The translations under genes and the position numbers were made by a program. A stretch of DNA of 64,000 nucleotides from Algirhabdus cladophorae (GTDB lineage: Bacteria; Pseudomonadota; Alphaproteobacteria; Rhodobacterales; Rhodobacteraceae), in contig NZ_CP173029.1 in the NCBI RefSeq assembly GCF_044772865.1, forward strand, positions 1,364,001-1,428,000, read 5' to 3'. How positions within the stretch are numbered: position 1 is the first letter of the stretch; every line of letters begins with the position of its first letter. Of this stretch, positions 16,454 to 24,797 are shown piece by piece. The notes beneath the pieces were generated by a model that was not told the origin of the DNA, made no database searches, and was given only the letters and a program-made list of their open reading frames with translations.

Positions 16454-18455
16454 CTCGGCTGCCTGTATTAAACGTTGCTTGGGGCAGGTCTACTAGGCTG
16501 TTGAGAATTGGGAAAGGGTCAACCGAGTTCGGGATAGCACTGGCGTTGACAAAATGCTCCTGAAAACGCGGCTCGATCGCGGTCTCGATCTTGTGGATAC
16601 GTCGCACTGTGGCTTCGATTTCGCCGCGGGCCTCGCGGTTAAGCAGTGCAATCCGTGCCCCAGTGCCCGCTGCATTGCCTGCGGAAGTGACGGCATCGAG
16701 TTTGGCATCGGGGATCATCCCCAGAACCATCGCATGCAGAGGCGAGATATGCGCCCCAAACGCCCCTGCCAGAACAACACGGTCCACTTGATCCACGTCG
16801 AACTTGTCCATCAAAAGGCGCGCGCCAGAATAAAGCGCGGCTTTGGCCATCTGGATTTCGCGAATATCGCGGTTTGTGACAGTGATTTTGGGTCCACCTT
16901 CGGCCGATCCGTCCCAGACCAAGTAGGAATAGGTCCGCCCGTCTTGGAAACAGCGTGTGGTTCCTGTTTGTTCCGGTGCCCCGATGAGGCCGGGGGCATC
17001 AACGATACCTGCAAGTCGCATTTCTGCGACCATTTCAATAATGCCTGAGCCGCAAATGCCCGTGATGCCTGTGGTTGCGATTGCCTCGTCAAAGCCGTCT
17101 TCATCTGACCAGATCTCGGACCCAATCACGCGAAAGCGGGGCTCTTTGGTGACTGGATCGATCTCGACCCGTTCGATTGCACCGGGGGCTGCCCGTTGAC
17201 CGCTGGAGATTTGCGCGCCTTCAAACGCGGGGCCCGTGGGGCTGGAACAAGCCAGAACTTTTTCGGTGTTGCCCAGCAAGATTTCAGCATTGGTGCCCAC
17301 GTCGACGACCAAAACCAATTCCTCGGATTTATCTGGGGCCTCGGCCAAGGCGACGGCTGCAGCATCAGCGCCCACATGCCCTGCAATACACGGCAACAGA
17401 TAGACCCGTGCTGAGGGGTGAATGCTGAGGTCCAGATCATCGGCCCGCAGGCGCATGGCATTTGACGTGGCCAGAGCGAATGGCGCCTGTCCCAGTTCAA
17501 ACGGATCAATGCCTAACAGCAGATGGTGCATTACCGGGTTACAGACGAAGACTGCGTCGACGATCAGGGCTTTGTCGATACCCGCCTCAATCGCGATTTG
17601 CACAAACAGGGCATTCATCCCTTCGCGCACGGCGTCGGTCATCTCTTGTGCGCCGCCTGCGTTCATCATGGAGTAGCTGACGCGGCTCATCAGGTCTTCG
17701 CCAAAGCGGATTTGCGGGTTCATGATGCCGGAACTGGCAACGACATCGCCCGTTTGAAGGTCGCACAAATGCGCCGCAATGGTGGTCGACCCGAGGTCAA
17801 CGGCCAGTCCATAGACAGTTTCTTCGTAGTAACCGGGCCAGATGTGCATGATGCGAGGCGCGTTTTCCTCGTCGCCCAGATGCACGGCAACCGTGACCTT
17901 CCATCCGCCCTTGCGTAAAATCGGCTGCATTTCTTGCAGGATATGCAGATCTGCATGCACGTTTTCGAGGCCCCATTGATCCTTGAGGGCATCGCGCAAC
18001 CGTTCCAGATCGCCTGAGGGGTCGTGCATGTCCGGCTCAAGCACGTCGATATAATAAAGCTTAACCGTCGGGTTCATAACGATGTCGCGGGCTTCGGCGC
18101 CTTTTCGGACCACTTGTTTGTGCACCTGACTTTCAGGCGGCACATCCACAACCACATCACCTTGGACCGTGGCCTGACATCCCAAACGGCGCCCATCGAT
18201 CAGGCCACGTTTGTCTTTGTAACGTTGTTCGACCTTGTTCCATTCGGACAAGGCATCGGGGGCTACAGTCACCCCGTGTTTGGAAAACTCGCCAACCCCG
18301 GGGGTGATTTGGCATTTAGAGCAGATGCCACGCCCACCGCACACGCTGTCCAGATCGACGCCCAACTGGCGGGCTGCTGTCAGAATTGGGGTGCCCACCG
18401 GGAAATTGCCGCGTTTGCCGGATGGGGTAAAGATGACCAGCGGTTCGTTGCTCAT
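16413..18455 (-). CDS. RACo-type ATP-dependent reductive activator of corrinoid proteins (ASKHA domain, DUF4445)
   Basis: These proteins use ATP to reduce inactive Co(II) corrinoid proteins to Co(I). The N-terminal plant-type [2Fe-2S] domain has Cys39, Cys45, Cys48 and Cys93 (CGGRGICSKC then LGCQA). The large C-terminal part has ASKHA features: GLAVDLGSTTIAAHL (phosphate 1), LVVDVGTNAEILLG (phosphate 2) and VVLAGAFGAHIS. Length 680 residues is typical. The tail ends in a basic GRRKRRRG stretch. It lies in the same orientation as, but 2.6 kb away from, the methyl-THF:corrinoid methyltransferase operon, with an RTX gene between. No corrinoid-binding protein is in the window, so its partner is encoded elsewhere. 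Confidence 0.87.
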   Translation of the reverse strand: MSNEPLVIFTPSGKRGNFPVGTPILTAARQLGVDLDSVCGGRGICSKCQITPGVGEFSKHGVTVAPDALSEWNKVEQRYKDKRGLIDGRRLGCQATVQGDVVVDVPPESQVHKQVVRKGAEARDIVMNPTVKLYYIDVLEPDMHDPSGDLERLRDALKDQWGLENVHADLHILQEMQPILRKGGWKVTVAVHLGDEENAPRIMHIWPGYYEETVYGLAVDLGSTTIAAHLCDLQTGDVVASSGIMNPQIRFGEDLMSRVSYSMMNAGGAQEMTDAVREGMNALFVQIAIEAGIDKALIVDAVFVCNPVMHHLLLGIDPFELGQAPFALATSNAMRLRADDLDLSIHPSARVYLLPCIAGHVGADAAAVALAEAPDKSEELVLVVDVGTNAEILLGNTEKVLACSSPTGPAFEGAQISSGQRAAPGAIERVEIDPVTKEPRFRVIGSEIWSDEDGFDEAIATTGITGICGSGIIEMVAEMRLAGIVDAPGLIGAPEQTGTTRCFQDGRTYSYLVWDGSAEGGPKITVTNRDIREIQMAKAALYSGARLLMDKFDVDQVDRVVLAGAFGAHISPLHAMVLGMIPDAKLDAVTSAGNAAGTGARIALLNREARGEIEATVRRIHKIETAIEPRFQEHFVNASAIPNSVDPFPILNSLVDLPQATFNTGSRDANSEGRRKRRRG

Positions 18456-18573
18456 GAAAGGGGGTCCTTTGTCACGTCTGGCTTAAGGATAAGTCATTGG
18501 TTTCCCATTGAAAGCAATCTTGCGGCAGGTTCCAGCCCTTATGCGTCGTTTTTGGCCCGCTGGTGCAATTGTT

Positions 18574-20562
18574 TTAGCTAAACACAAAATCATCTTGGGT
18601 TAGCGACTGTTGCAAGCCGTTTATGAGGATCTCGCGACTCGTTAGGCTGATAACCGCGCCGCCGCCTTGCTGTTCGATTACGATATCCGCAAAGCTGGCT
18701 GTACCGGTCATCCCTTTGAGATAGATCTGGTCCTCGCCTTGGGTGAAATCGGTGATTGTGTCGGTTTCAAGCGTGCCATCCACAGAACCGTTGCCCTCAA
18801 ACACAAACCGGTCTTCGCCCAAGCCACCTGTCATCAGGTCATTGCCTGCGTCGCCGCGAAGAATGTCGATCCCACTGCCGCCAAGCAAAACATCATCGCC
18901 ATCCCCGCCCATCAAACGGTCGCGCCCGCTTTGACCTTGCAATAGGTCGACGCCCCCGCCGCCAAAAATGACATCCTTGCCCAATCCGCCGATGGCCGTG
19001 TCATCACCACTGCCTGATCGGATCAGGTCCTGACCATCGCCGCCCTCGATATGGTCATCGGCAGCCCCGGCACGGATCAAATCATTGCCGAGCCCGCCAA
19101 ACGCACGATCCACGCCATCGCCGCCTGTGATCACGTCGTTGCCTGCGTCGCCGTTCATTTGGCTGTTGCCGCGGACGTTGATCAAAACATCGTCGCCTTC
19201 GCCACCAGACAAGATATCGTAATTGAAATCGAAATTTTGACCGCTCGATGTGTCGCCATAAAGGACGTCGGCCCCGGATCCGCCATGCAAAATATCCGCC
19301 CCGTCTCCGCCGATGATAAGGTCATCACCTTGTGATCCCTGCACGAAATCGTCGCCACTTTTGCCATCAAATGTCCCGGCTTGGCCCATGAGTTCGATGT
19401 CATTCGCGTGGGTGCCTTGCCAAAAAGTTTGCACCGTGAAGGGGACGAAATCTGTGCCGTTGGTGGCCAGCCCAGACCCCACAATCAAAAAACCGCCATC
19501 ATCGGTACCAACAATTGCAGAGCTCGCGTTGTTGTTGGGATCATTGGTGAACCCGTTCATGTGCAATGGGGCAGGGGCGCCAATTTCAGTACCGTTTGAG
19601 GCGGTAAACATCTGATAAACATGGGCATCAGGATCCCCCAAGGATCCGCTGCTTTCGATACGCAACATCAGCGTTCCATCGGCAAGGGTGGCAAATTCAA
19701 GGTCGACCCCCTGTGCATCGGCGCTTTCAAAGCTGTGGACAGGGTTAATCGTGCTGAGGGCCCCGGTGTTTAGATCAATTTTGCGAGTCACTACATCTGA
19801 GCCGTCAAAATAGGCCATCAGCACCTTACTATTCTGAAGCTGGCTGAGGGCTATCGCCTCAACCGGGCCAGCGGTGTTTCGGATAGCGAGGGCGGCGGTA
19901 TTGCCAGTGGTGCCATTTGCCTCGACAAGATCGATGCGCAAAGTCGGTTGCGACGTGTCTGCCGTGCGCACGATCATGATCTGATTGTTCGCCAGTCCCA
20001 GCGTTTCGACCCCCAGAAAACTGTCAATAGATCCAAGGGTTTGACTGGTCACATAACTGCCAAAGGCAGTGTATTTCTTGATATCGACTTCACCAGTATC
20101 GTTGATCACCAAACTGGCGAAACCGGCATCACTTGTTTTGGCCAATTTGAGCAATCCAGTGGACGTTGCAGGCGAAAAAGGGACCTCGCGAAAGAAACTT
20201 CCATCCGGAGTGAACATGACCTGATGATTGCCGTAAGCGGGCGCGCTGGCGGAAAAATTCGAGGTTTGAAAACTGACGACAAAGTAGCCGCTGTCCAACA
20301 GCGTGATGTCCACGGGTGCATCTGTGTTAAGCAAACCACTGGTGTTTTGGGCAAAAGAGGTCAGGTCCACCAACCCGCCGACCAAATCGCCATCGGCGCT
20401 GAGCATCTGCAAATAGGGTTTGCCGCGATATTCCAAGTCGCCAGACAGGTCTTTGTTCGTAAAAACCGCTGCAAATCTGCCATCGACCAGTTTGATCACA
20501 TCTGAATGGGTGTAGCCCTCTTGCAAAAAGACGGTTTGGGGCAGGGTGAAGATAGCAGTCAT
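18574..20562 (-). CDS. RTX (hemolysin-type calcium-binding repeat) secreted protein
   Basis: A 662-residue protein with no Sec signal peptide. The N-terminal 370 or so residues form repeating beta-rich blocks of the type DGGFLIVGSG and DGTLMLRIESSG, possibly a beta-propeller. Residues of about 390-600 contain many nonapeptides of the GGxGxDxLx type (for example GGDGADILHGGSGADVLYG), which bind calcium outside the cell. The C-terminal region with ITDFTQGEDQIYL and FVFS at the very end fits a type I secretion signal. No type I ABC transporter is nearby. It interrupts the corrinoid-related genes, and its role (adhesion, surface layer or enzyme carrier) cannot be told. Confidence 0.85.
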   Translation of the reverse strand: MTAIFTLPQTVFLQEGYTHSDVIKLVDGRFAAVFTNKDLSGDLEYRGKPYLQMLSADGDLVGGLVDLTSFAQNTSGLLNTDAPVDITLLDSGYFVVSFQTSNFSASAPAYGNHQVMFTPDGSFFREVPFSPATSTGLLKLAKTSDAGFASLVINDTGEVDIKKYTAFGSYVTSQTLGSIDSFLGVETLGLANNQIMIVRTADTSQPTLRIDLVEANGTTGNTAALAIRNTAGPVEAIALSQLQNSKVLMAYFDGSDVVTRKIDLNTGALSTINPVHSFESADAQGVDLEFATLADGTLMLRIESSGSLGDPDAHVYQMFTASNGTEIGAPAPLHMNGFTNDPNNNASSAIVGTDDGGFLIVGSGLATNGTDFVPFTVQTFWQGTHANDIELMGQAGTFDGKSGDDFVQGSQGDDLIIGGDGADILHGGSGADVLYGDTSSGQNFDFNYDILSGGEGDDVLINVRGNSQMNGDAGNDVITGGDGVDRAFGGLGNDLIRAGAADDHIEGGDGQDLIRSGSGDDTAIGGLGKDVIFGGGGVDLLQGQSGRDRLMGGDGDDVLLGGSGIDILRGDAGNDLMTGGLGEDRFVFEGNGSVDGTLETDTITDFTQGEDQIYLKGMTGTASFADIVIEQQGGGAVISLTSREILINGLQQSLTQDDFVFS

Positions 20563-20629
20563 GAACGTGTCCTTGCGCTAAAAAGCAGCGGGCATGATCC
20601 CGTTGCAGCACAACAGCTACGGTCAAAAT

Positions 20630-20983
20630 CTAAAAAATTTCTTCAAATTTGAGGAAAGGCGTAGAAGATTTTTGGATCGGGTCCCACCACAGGGAAGGGC
20701 CCTGAAAATTGTTGACGTGGATGTCATAAATACCATCAGGGGATTGGCCAAAGGCATCAAAGTGCAGGCCGCGGATCACACCATTTGATCCCCCCGCCGC
20801 TGGATCCTCTTCGATTCCATAGACGGAAAGCGTGCTGGCCTGCGTCGTAGTTGCGTTTGTTACTTAGCTATGGATTGGAGTGCCGTCTGATCGGCGCAGA
20901 AGTTCGGGCCGGTCAGTGACAGTGCCGCCTATCGATGGGCCAATGGGAGTAGAAGTGATTTTGTTGAATACCTTAAACAGATC
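20630..20983 (-). pseudogene. Possible decayed coding frame with an in-frame stop
   Basis: On the minus strand a single frame stays open for 117 codons except for one TAA at 20864-20866. Both halves read like protein: the first contains TVTDRPELLRRSDGTPIHS and the second contains NGVIRGLHFDAFGQSPDG and YDIHVNNFQGPSLWWDP. The frame has no convincing start codon. I do not recognise the family. Being open on both sides of one stop suggests a recently broken gene or a fragment, but chance cannot be excluded. Confidence 0.35.
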
Positions 20984-21021
20984 TTAGAGGGGTAGTCTTG
21001 CCTCTATCGACTGACCCAGTC

Positions 21022-21050
21022 AAAAAAACCGGACCTAGGGCCCGGCTTTT
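21022..21050 (-). terminator. Rho-independent terminator of the corrinoid/folate operon
   Basis: Read leftward, the stem CCGGGCC / GGTCCGG (one G-T pair, CTA loop, 21029-21045) is followed by seven T residues. It lies 22 nt beyond the stop codon of the methyltransferase gene. Confidence 0.8.
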
Positions 21051-21071
21051 GTGTGTTTTTGATACGCTTGG

Positions 21072-22145
21072 TTACCCTCGGCCGCGGCGGCCTCCGCGAC
21101 GGCCACCTGCGGCGCGACCGGCGCTGTCGCCGACCTTATTAAACGCGATCCATTCGCCGCCGTGTGGGTCGTTGTTGGTCAGGAAATTCGCGGCGCGAAT
21201 GGCTTCCATTTCTTTGCCTGCTTTGGGTTTGGTCGACCCCAGTCCGAACATTTGACAGAAGGCTTCGTCATCCATCCCCTCAGGCAGCACGATGCCGGAT
21301 GCCAGCACTTCTTCTTTTTTTGCGGCCAGTTTCTTGGGGCCGACGGGCAAGGCGACGGGGTTCATAATCGCCGATGTCATGCCAGCAGTCATGGCCATGG
21401 GTAGGAAGGCATTGTTGATGCCGTGACGGTTTGGCAGACCAAAGCTGATGTTGGACGCACCGCAGGTGGTGTTCACGCCCAGTTCTTCGCGCAAGCGGCG
21501 CACAAGTGTGAACACCTGCAAACCCGCTGTGCCCATAGCGCCAATTGGCATTACCAGTGGGTCCACAACGATGTCATGGGCCGGAATGCCAAAATCAGCG
21601 GCGCGTTCGACGATCTTCTTGGCCACAGCAAAGCGCACGTCAGGGTCTTCGGAAATGCCTGTATCGTCATTGGAAATCGCCACCACGGGAACGTTGTATT
21701 TTTTGACCAGCGGCAGTACCAATTCCAGCCGGTCCTCTTCCCCCGTGACCGAGTTCAGCAGGGGCCGCCCTTCGGCCGCAGCCAGCCCGTTTTCCAATGC
21801 GCCCGGGACCGAGCTGTCGATGCAAAGTGGGACGTCTACTTTGGCCTGCACGCGCTCGACCAATTCCTTCATCAATGTGGGTTCCACAAAGTTGTTATCG
21901 GCGTAACGGGGGTCTTCGGCCATTTTGTTCGAAAACACAGCGCCCGAGTTCACATCCAGAACTGTTGCACCGGCCATGACCTGCGCTACAGCGTCTGCTT
22001 CTACGCGGGAAAAGTCGCCGCGCTCAAGTTCCTCGGACAGGATTTTACGGCCTGTGGGGTTGATCCGTTCACCGATCACGCAGAACGGTTGGTCAAAGCC
22101 AATAATGGCGGTTTTTGTTTTAGATTCAACTACAGTACGGGTCAT
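21072..22145 (-). CDS. Methyltetrahydrofolate:corrinoid methyltransferase (pterin-binding domain)
   Basis: A 357-residue TIM-barrel protein of the dihydropteroate synthase/MeTr superfamily. The opening FCVIGERINPTGRKI, ATVLDVNSG, PLCIDSS, LNSVTGEEDRLE, VVAISNDD and GASNISFGLPNR blocks form the pterin-binding site. It moves a methyl group between a corrinoid protein and tetrahydrofolate, which in this family group feeds methyl groups from methylated amines or similar donors to folate. There is no cobalamin-binding domain in the chain. The C-terminus is an unusual Gly/Arg-rich tail (AAGGRRGGRRGRG). It follows the MTHF reductase gene by 3 nt. Confidence 0.88.
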   Translation of the reverse strand: MTRTVVESKTKTAIIGFDQPFCVIGERINPTGRKILSEELERGDFSRVEADAVAQVMAGATVLDVNSGAVFSNKMAEDPRYADNNFVEPTLMKELVERVQAKVDVPLCIDSSVPGALENGLAAAEGRPLLNSVTGEEDRLELVLPLVKKYNVPVVAISNDDTGISEDPDVRFAVAKKIVERAADFGIPAHDIVVDPLVMPIGAMGTAGLQVFTLVRRLREELGVNTTCGASNISFGLPNRHGINNAFLPMAMTAGMTSAIMNPVALPVGPKKLAAKKEEVLASGIVLPEGMDDEAFCQMFGLGSTKPKAGKEMEAIRAANFLTNNDPHGGEWIAFNKVGDSAGRAAGGRRGGRRGRG

Positions 22146-22148
22146 TCT

Positions 22149-23084
22149 TTAACCTTGAGACAGAGAGACAGGAACAGCAGAAGACCCGCCATTTTCAATA
22201 GCCCAACGGGCATTTGTCTTAATCCCACCCAGCGGGAAGAAATGCACATTGGTAATGTTAAAGTCAGGGTTGGCAGCCTTATGGGCGGCCAATTCCCCGA
22301 TGAATTGATCAGGATCAAACGGCAGCAGCAGCTTGGTCACATCCTTGGCGCGCTTTTGCAGAACCTTCAAAGAGGCCCCAACACCACAAGCGATCGAGAA
22401 TTTGATCAGTGTTTGCAGCTTTGCGGGGCCTGCCACGCCGATGTGGATCGGAATGTCGATGCCAGCGGCCTTGAGGCTATCGGCCCATGCGATCACGGGA
22501 CCTGCTTCAAAACAAAACTGCGTGGCCAGCGCCATGTCCGCATCGGATGTCTCACTGAACGTCTGTTTCCAACGCAGCGCCGCGTCGACCTCGGCTGTGC
22601 CGCCCTTAGGATCGATGTCCTTGTTGCCCTCGGGGTGGCCTGCGACGTGCAGACGTTTAAACCCTGCGTCGCCAAACGCACCGCTTTCCAGCAATTGCAT
22701 GGAGGAATGATAATCGCCGTGGGGTTTGTCCACACCGCCAGCCAAAAGCAACGCCTGATCAACGCCTGCCTCGCCTTGATACATAGTGATCCATTCGCGC
22801 AGGGTTGCCTCGTCTTTGATGATGCGGGCAGGGAAGTGGGGCATCACAGGATAGCCCTCGTCTGCAAGGCGTTTCGCGGTGGCGACCATTTCAGCGATGG
22901 GCGTGCCTTCGATATGAGCGATGTAGACGCGGGTGCCAGCAGGCAGCAGGTCGCGGAAATCTTCGATCTTTTCGGCGGTGCGCGGCATCACTTCGATGGA
23001 ATAGCCATCCAGAAACGCTTCTACCTTTGGATCGACTTCAATCGGACCTGTTTCGTCCTTTTTGAACATGTTCAACAAAGCCAT
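22149..23084 (-). CDS. metF: Methylenetetrahydrofolate reductase
   Basis: Flavoprotein interconverting 5,10-methylene-THF and 5-methyl-THF. The 311-residue chain has SIEVMPRT, VYIAHIEG, ALLLAGGVDKPHGDYHSS (the family's NxRGD region is changed here), ATQFCFEAGPVIAW and IPIHIGVAGPA, in the order seen in the MTHFR barrel. In this context it probably runs oxidatively, taking methyl-THF from the neighbouring methyltransferase to methylene-THF. The start overlaps the stop of the upstream PF13769 gene by 1 nt (TAATG). It could alternatively serve methionine synthesis. Confidence 0.85.
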   Translation of the reverse strand: MALLNMFKKDETGPIEVDPKVEAFLDGYSIEVMPRTAEKIEDFRDLLPAGTRVYIAHIEGTPIAEMVATAKRLADEGYPVMPHFPARIIKDEATLREWITMYQGEAGVDQALLLAGGVDKPHGDYHSSMQLLESGAFGDAGFKRLHVAGHPEGNKDIDPKGGTAEVDAALRWKQTFSETSDADMALATQFCFEAGPVIAWADSLKAAGIDIPIHIGVAGPAKLQTLIKFSIACGVGASLKVLQKRAKDVTKLLLPFDPDQFIGELAAHKAANPDFNITNVHFFPLGGIKTNARWAIENGGSSAVPVSLSQG

Positions 23085-23380
23085 TATGCGTATCCTTCGT
23101 TGTTGATGAGAGTTTTCAGCCGTTCTTGATCGTATTCCGTGTCGATCCGTTCCGCTTCGGCCTTGGCCAGCGCATCTGGGTCGCCTTCCATTGCGACAGG
23201 ATCGGCCTTGCGAAAGCCCTCGAGATAGGCGTCGGATTCGGCAGCACCGGATTTCATCGCAGCGCGGTCGATGGCCTGCTCAAAGCGTTCGGGCAGTGGC
23301 ACTTTGCTGGCGCGGCGGCCCTTGCCGACAATCACCTGCGCCGGCATATCGCGCCAATATACTATCACCACATCTGGCAT
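23084..23380 (-). CDS. Small protein of the PF13769 'virulence factor' family
   Basis: A 98-residue protein starting MPDVVIVYWRDMPAQVIVGKGRR. This small family was named virulence factor, but in alphaproteobacteria it is repeatedly found next to MTHF reductase and methyl-THF:corrinoid methyltransferase genes, so a role with these enzymes is more likely; the biochemical function is not known. A longer frame from 23533 exists, but the ATG at 23380 has a strong GGGAGG site 5-6 nt upstream. First gene of the three-gene leftward operon. Confidence 0.75.
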   Translation of the reverse strand: MPDVVIVYWRDMPAQVIVGKGRRASKVPLPERFEQAIDRAAMKSGAAESDAYLEGFRKADPVAMEGDPDALAKAEAERIDTEYDQERLKTLINNEGYA

Positions 23381-23683
23381 CGTTGCCTCCCCCTTTGGTC
23401 TCTCTCCCGCATACTTTGGAATTGCCCCCGGAAAGGGGTCGTTTTCGACAAAATCAAAGCCACTTGCGACGATCCACAATCTAGCAAGGATCGGCATGGT
23501 GCGCCAAGCCTGCGCAAACCGCTTTATTTGCATAATGTTCTTGCGAAAATTTTGCGATCCCCTGCGTTATGCCTATGCCATGTCTGGGTCATGAACAGCC
23601 AGCTGAAAGCCGACAAAGTGATCTTGCGCGGCGCATTGCGGGGGGATAGGGTAGAGGTAACTTGATATTGGAGGGCGTACCTA

Positions 23684-24796
23684 ATGACGCCCAAGCGTCC
23701 CGCAGGTGCGGACGCCATCCCGAAACCGGTCGAAGGCACCGCACCGTTGCCCTCGGAGACATCGCCGCTTTATGCTGCGCTGGATCTGGGCACAAATAGC
23801 TGTCGCATGTTGATAGCCCGTCCTGAGGGTGATCAGTTTGCGGTGGTCGACAGTTTTTCGAAGTCCGTCCAATTGGGGGCTGGGCTTGAAGGAACTGGCC
23901 GTCTGAGCCGCGCCTCTATGGGGCGAACGGTGCAGGCGTTGCGCATCTGTCAGCAAAAACTCAAGCGCCACAACGTGCAAAACATGCGGCTGGTCGCCAC
24001 CGAGGCCTGTCGCAGGGCCAAGAACGCGAAGGATTTCATGCGCTATGTGCGGCGTGAAACCGGGCTGAAGCTGGAAATCATTGAACCAAAAGAAGAGGCG
24101 CGTCTGGCCGCTATTTCCTGTGCACCTTTGGTAGGGCGTGACACGGATCAATTGCTGATCGTGGATATTGGGGGTGGCAGCACGGAACTGGTCTGGGTGG
24201 ATTTGTCGCCCGTGGCCCACGCCGAGCGGCGGCAAGCGATTATGCAATTGCGCCGCAATTTGGACAAAGGCCCCAAAGACAGTCGATCCGCACGGGTCGT
24301 GGATTGGATTTCGGTGCCGCTAGGTGTGGCCACACTGCGCGATCAGTACGATGATGTGGACGATGATGCGGCGCGGTTTGCCCTGATGTCTTGTGCGTTT
24401 GAGGAACATTTGGCGGCCTTCAAACCCTATGATCTGGATCACAGCCGCACAGGATTTCAGGTGATTGGCACGTCTGGCACTGTGACCACTGTTGCAGCCT
24501 CGCATTTGGGGCTCAAACGCTATGATCGGACCAAAGTTGATGGTCTGGCCCTTACCTCGGACCAGATTGAGGCGGTGATCCGCGACTACCTCAGTCTTGG
24601 GCCAGAAGGGCGGCGCAGTGATCCGCGCATCGGCAAGGACAGGCAGGCACTGATCATGTCGGGGGCTGCGATTTTGCAGGCGCTCATGCGGTGCTGGCCC
24701 ACAGACAAGCTGAGTGTGGCCGATCGTGGCCTGCGCGAAGGCTTATTGTATTCTTTGATGTCTATCGACGGTGTGTTGGTGGAAAAGGCTGAGTGA
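23684..24796 (+). CDS. ppx: Exopolyphosphatase / guanosine pentaphosphatase family protein
   Basis: A 370-residue Ppx/GppA phosphatase of the ASKHA fold, acting on polyphosphate or pppGpp. Motifs are YAALDLGTNSCRMLIA (phosphate 1), VATEACRRAKN, LLIVDIGGGSTELVWV (phosphate 2) and GTSGTVTTVAA. It lacks the extra C-terminal HD-like domain of E. coli Ppx and is of the short two-domain type. The rlmE gene begins 1 nt after its stop codon; this pairing suggests co-transcription. Which of the two substrates it prefers is not decidable here. Confidence 0.88.
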   Translation: MTPKRPAGADAIPKPVEGTAPLPSETSPLYAALDLGTNSCRMLIARPEGDQFAVVDSFSKSVQLGAGLEGTGRLSRASMGRTVQALRICQQKLKRHNVQNMRLVATEACRRAKNAKDFMRYVRRETGLKLEIIEPKEEARLAAISCAPLVGRDTDQLLIVDIGGGSTELVWVDLSPVAHAERRQAIMQLRRNLDKGPKDSRSARVVDWISVPLGVATLRDQYDDVDDDAARFALMSCAFEEHLAAFKPYDLDHSRTGFQVIGTSGTVTTVAASHLGLKRYDRTKVDGLALTSDQIEAVIRDYLSLGPEGRRSDPRIGKDRQALIMSGAAILQALMRCWPTDKLSVADRGLREGLLYSLMSIDGVLVEKAE

Positions 24797-24797
24797 T

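Larger units (their letters stand above)
20563..21071. other. 508-bp intergenic region holding a decayed frame and a terminator
   Basis: This is the only gap over 300 bases in the window. Nearest the RTX gene is its AT-rich upstream region; most of the middle is an interrupted leftward reading frame (20630-20983), and the right end holds the terminator of the methyltransferase operon. No RNA gene or repeat was recognised. Confidence 0.5.

Noticed and set aside
18574..20562. RTX repeats as a DNA tandem array or CRISPR-like repeat
   Set aside because: The periodicity is at protein level (GGxGxDxLx nonapeptides) with variable codons, so it is a coding repeat.
20594..20788. 64-codon rightward frame in the intergenic gap
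   Set aside because: It lies opposite the more protein-like leftward frame, has no ribosome-binding site, and its composition is not convincing.
21423..23129. 568-codon open frame on the plus strand
   Set aside because: It lies antisense to the methyltransferase and MTHF reductase genes, has a Cys/His/Arg-rich composition typical of shadow frames in GC-rich DNA, and no ribosome-binding site or recognisable domain.
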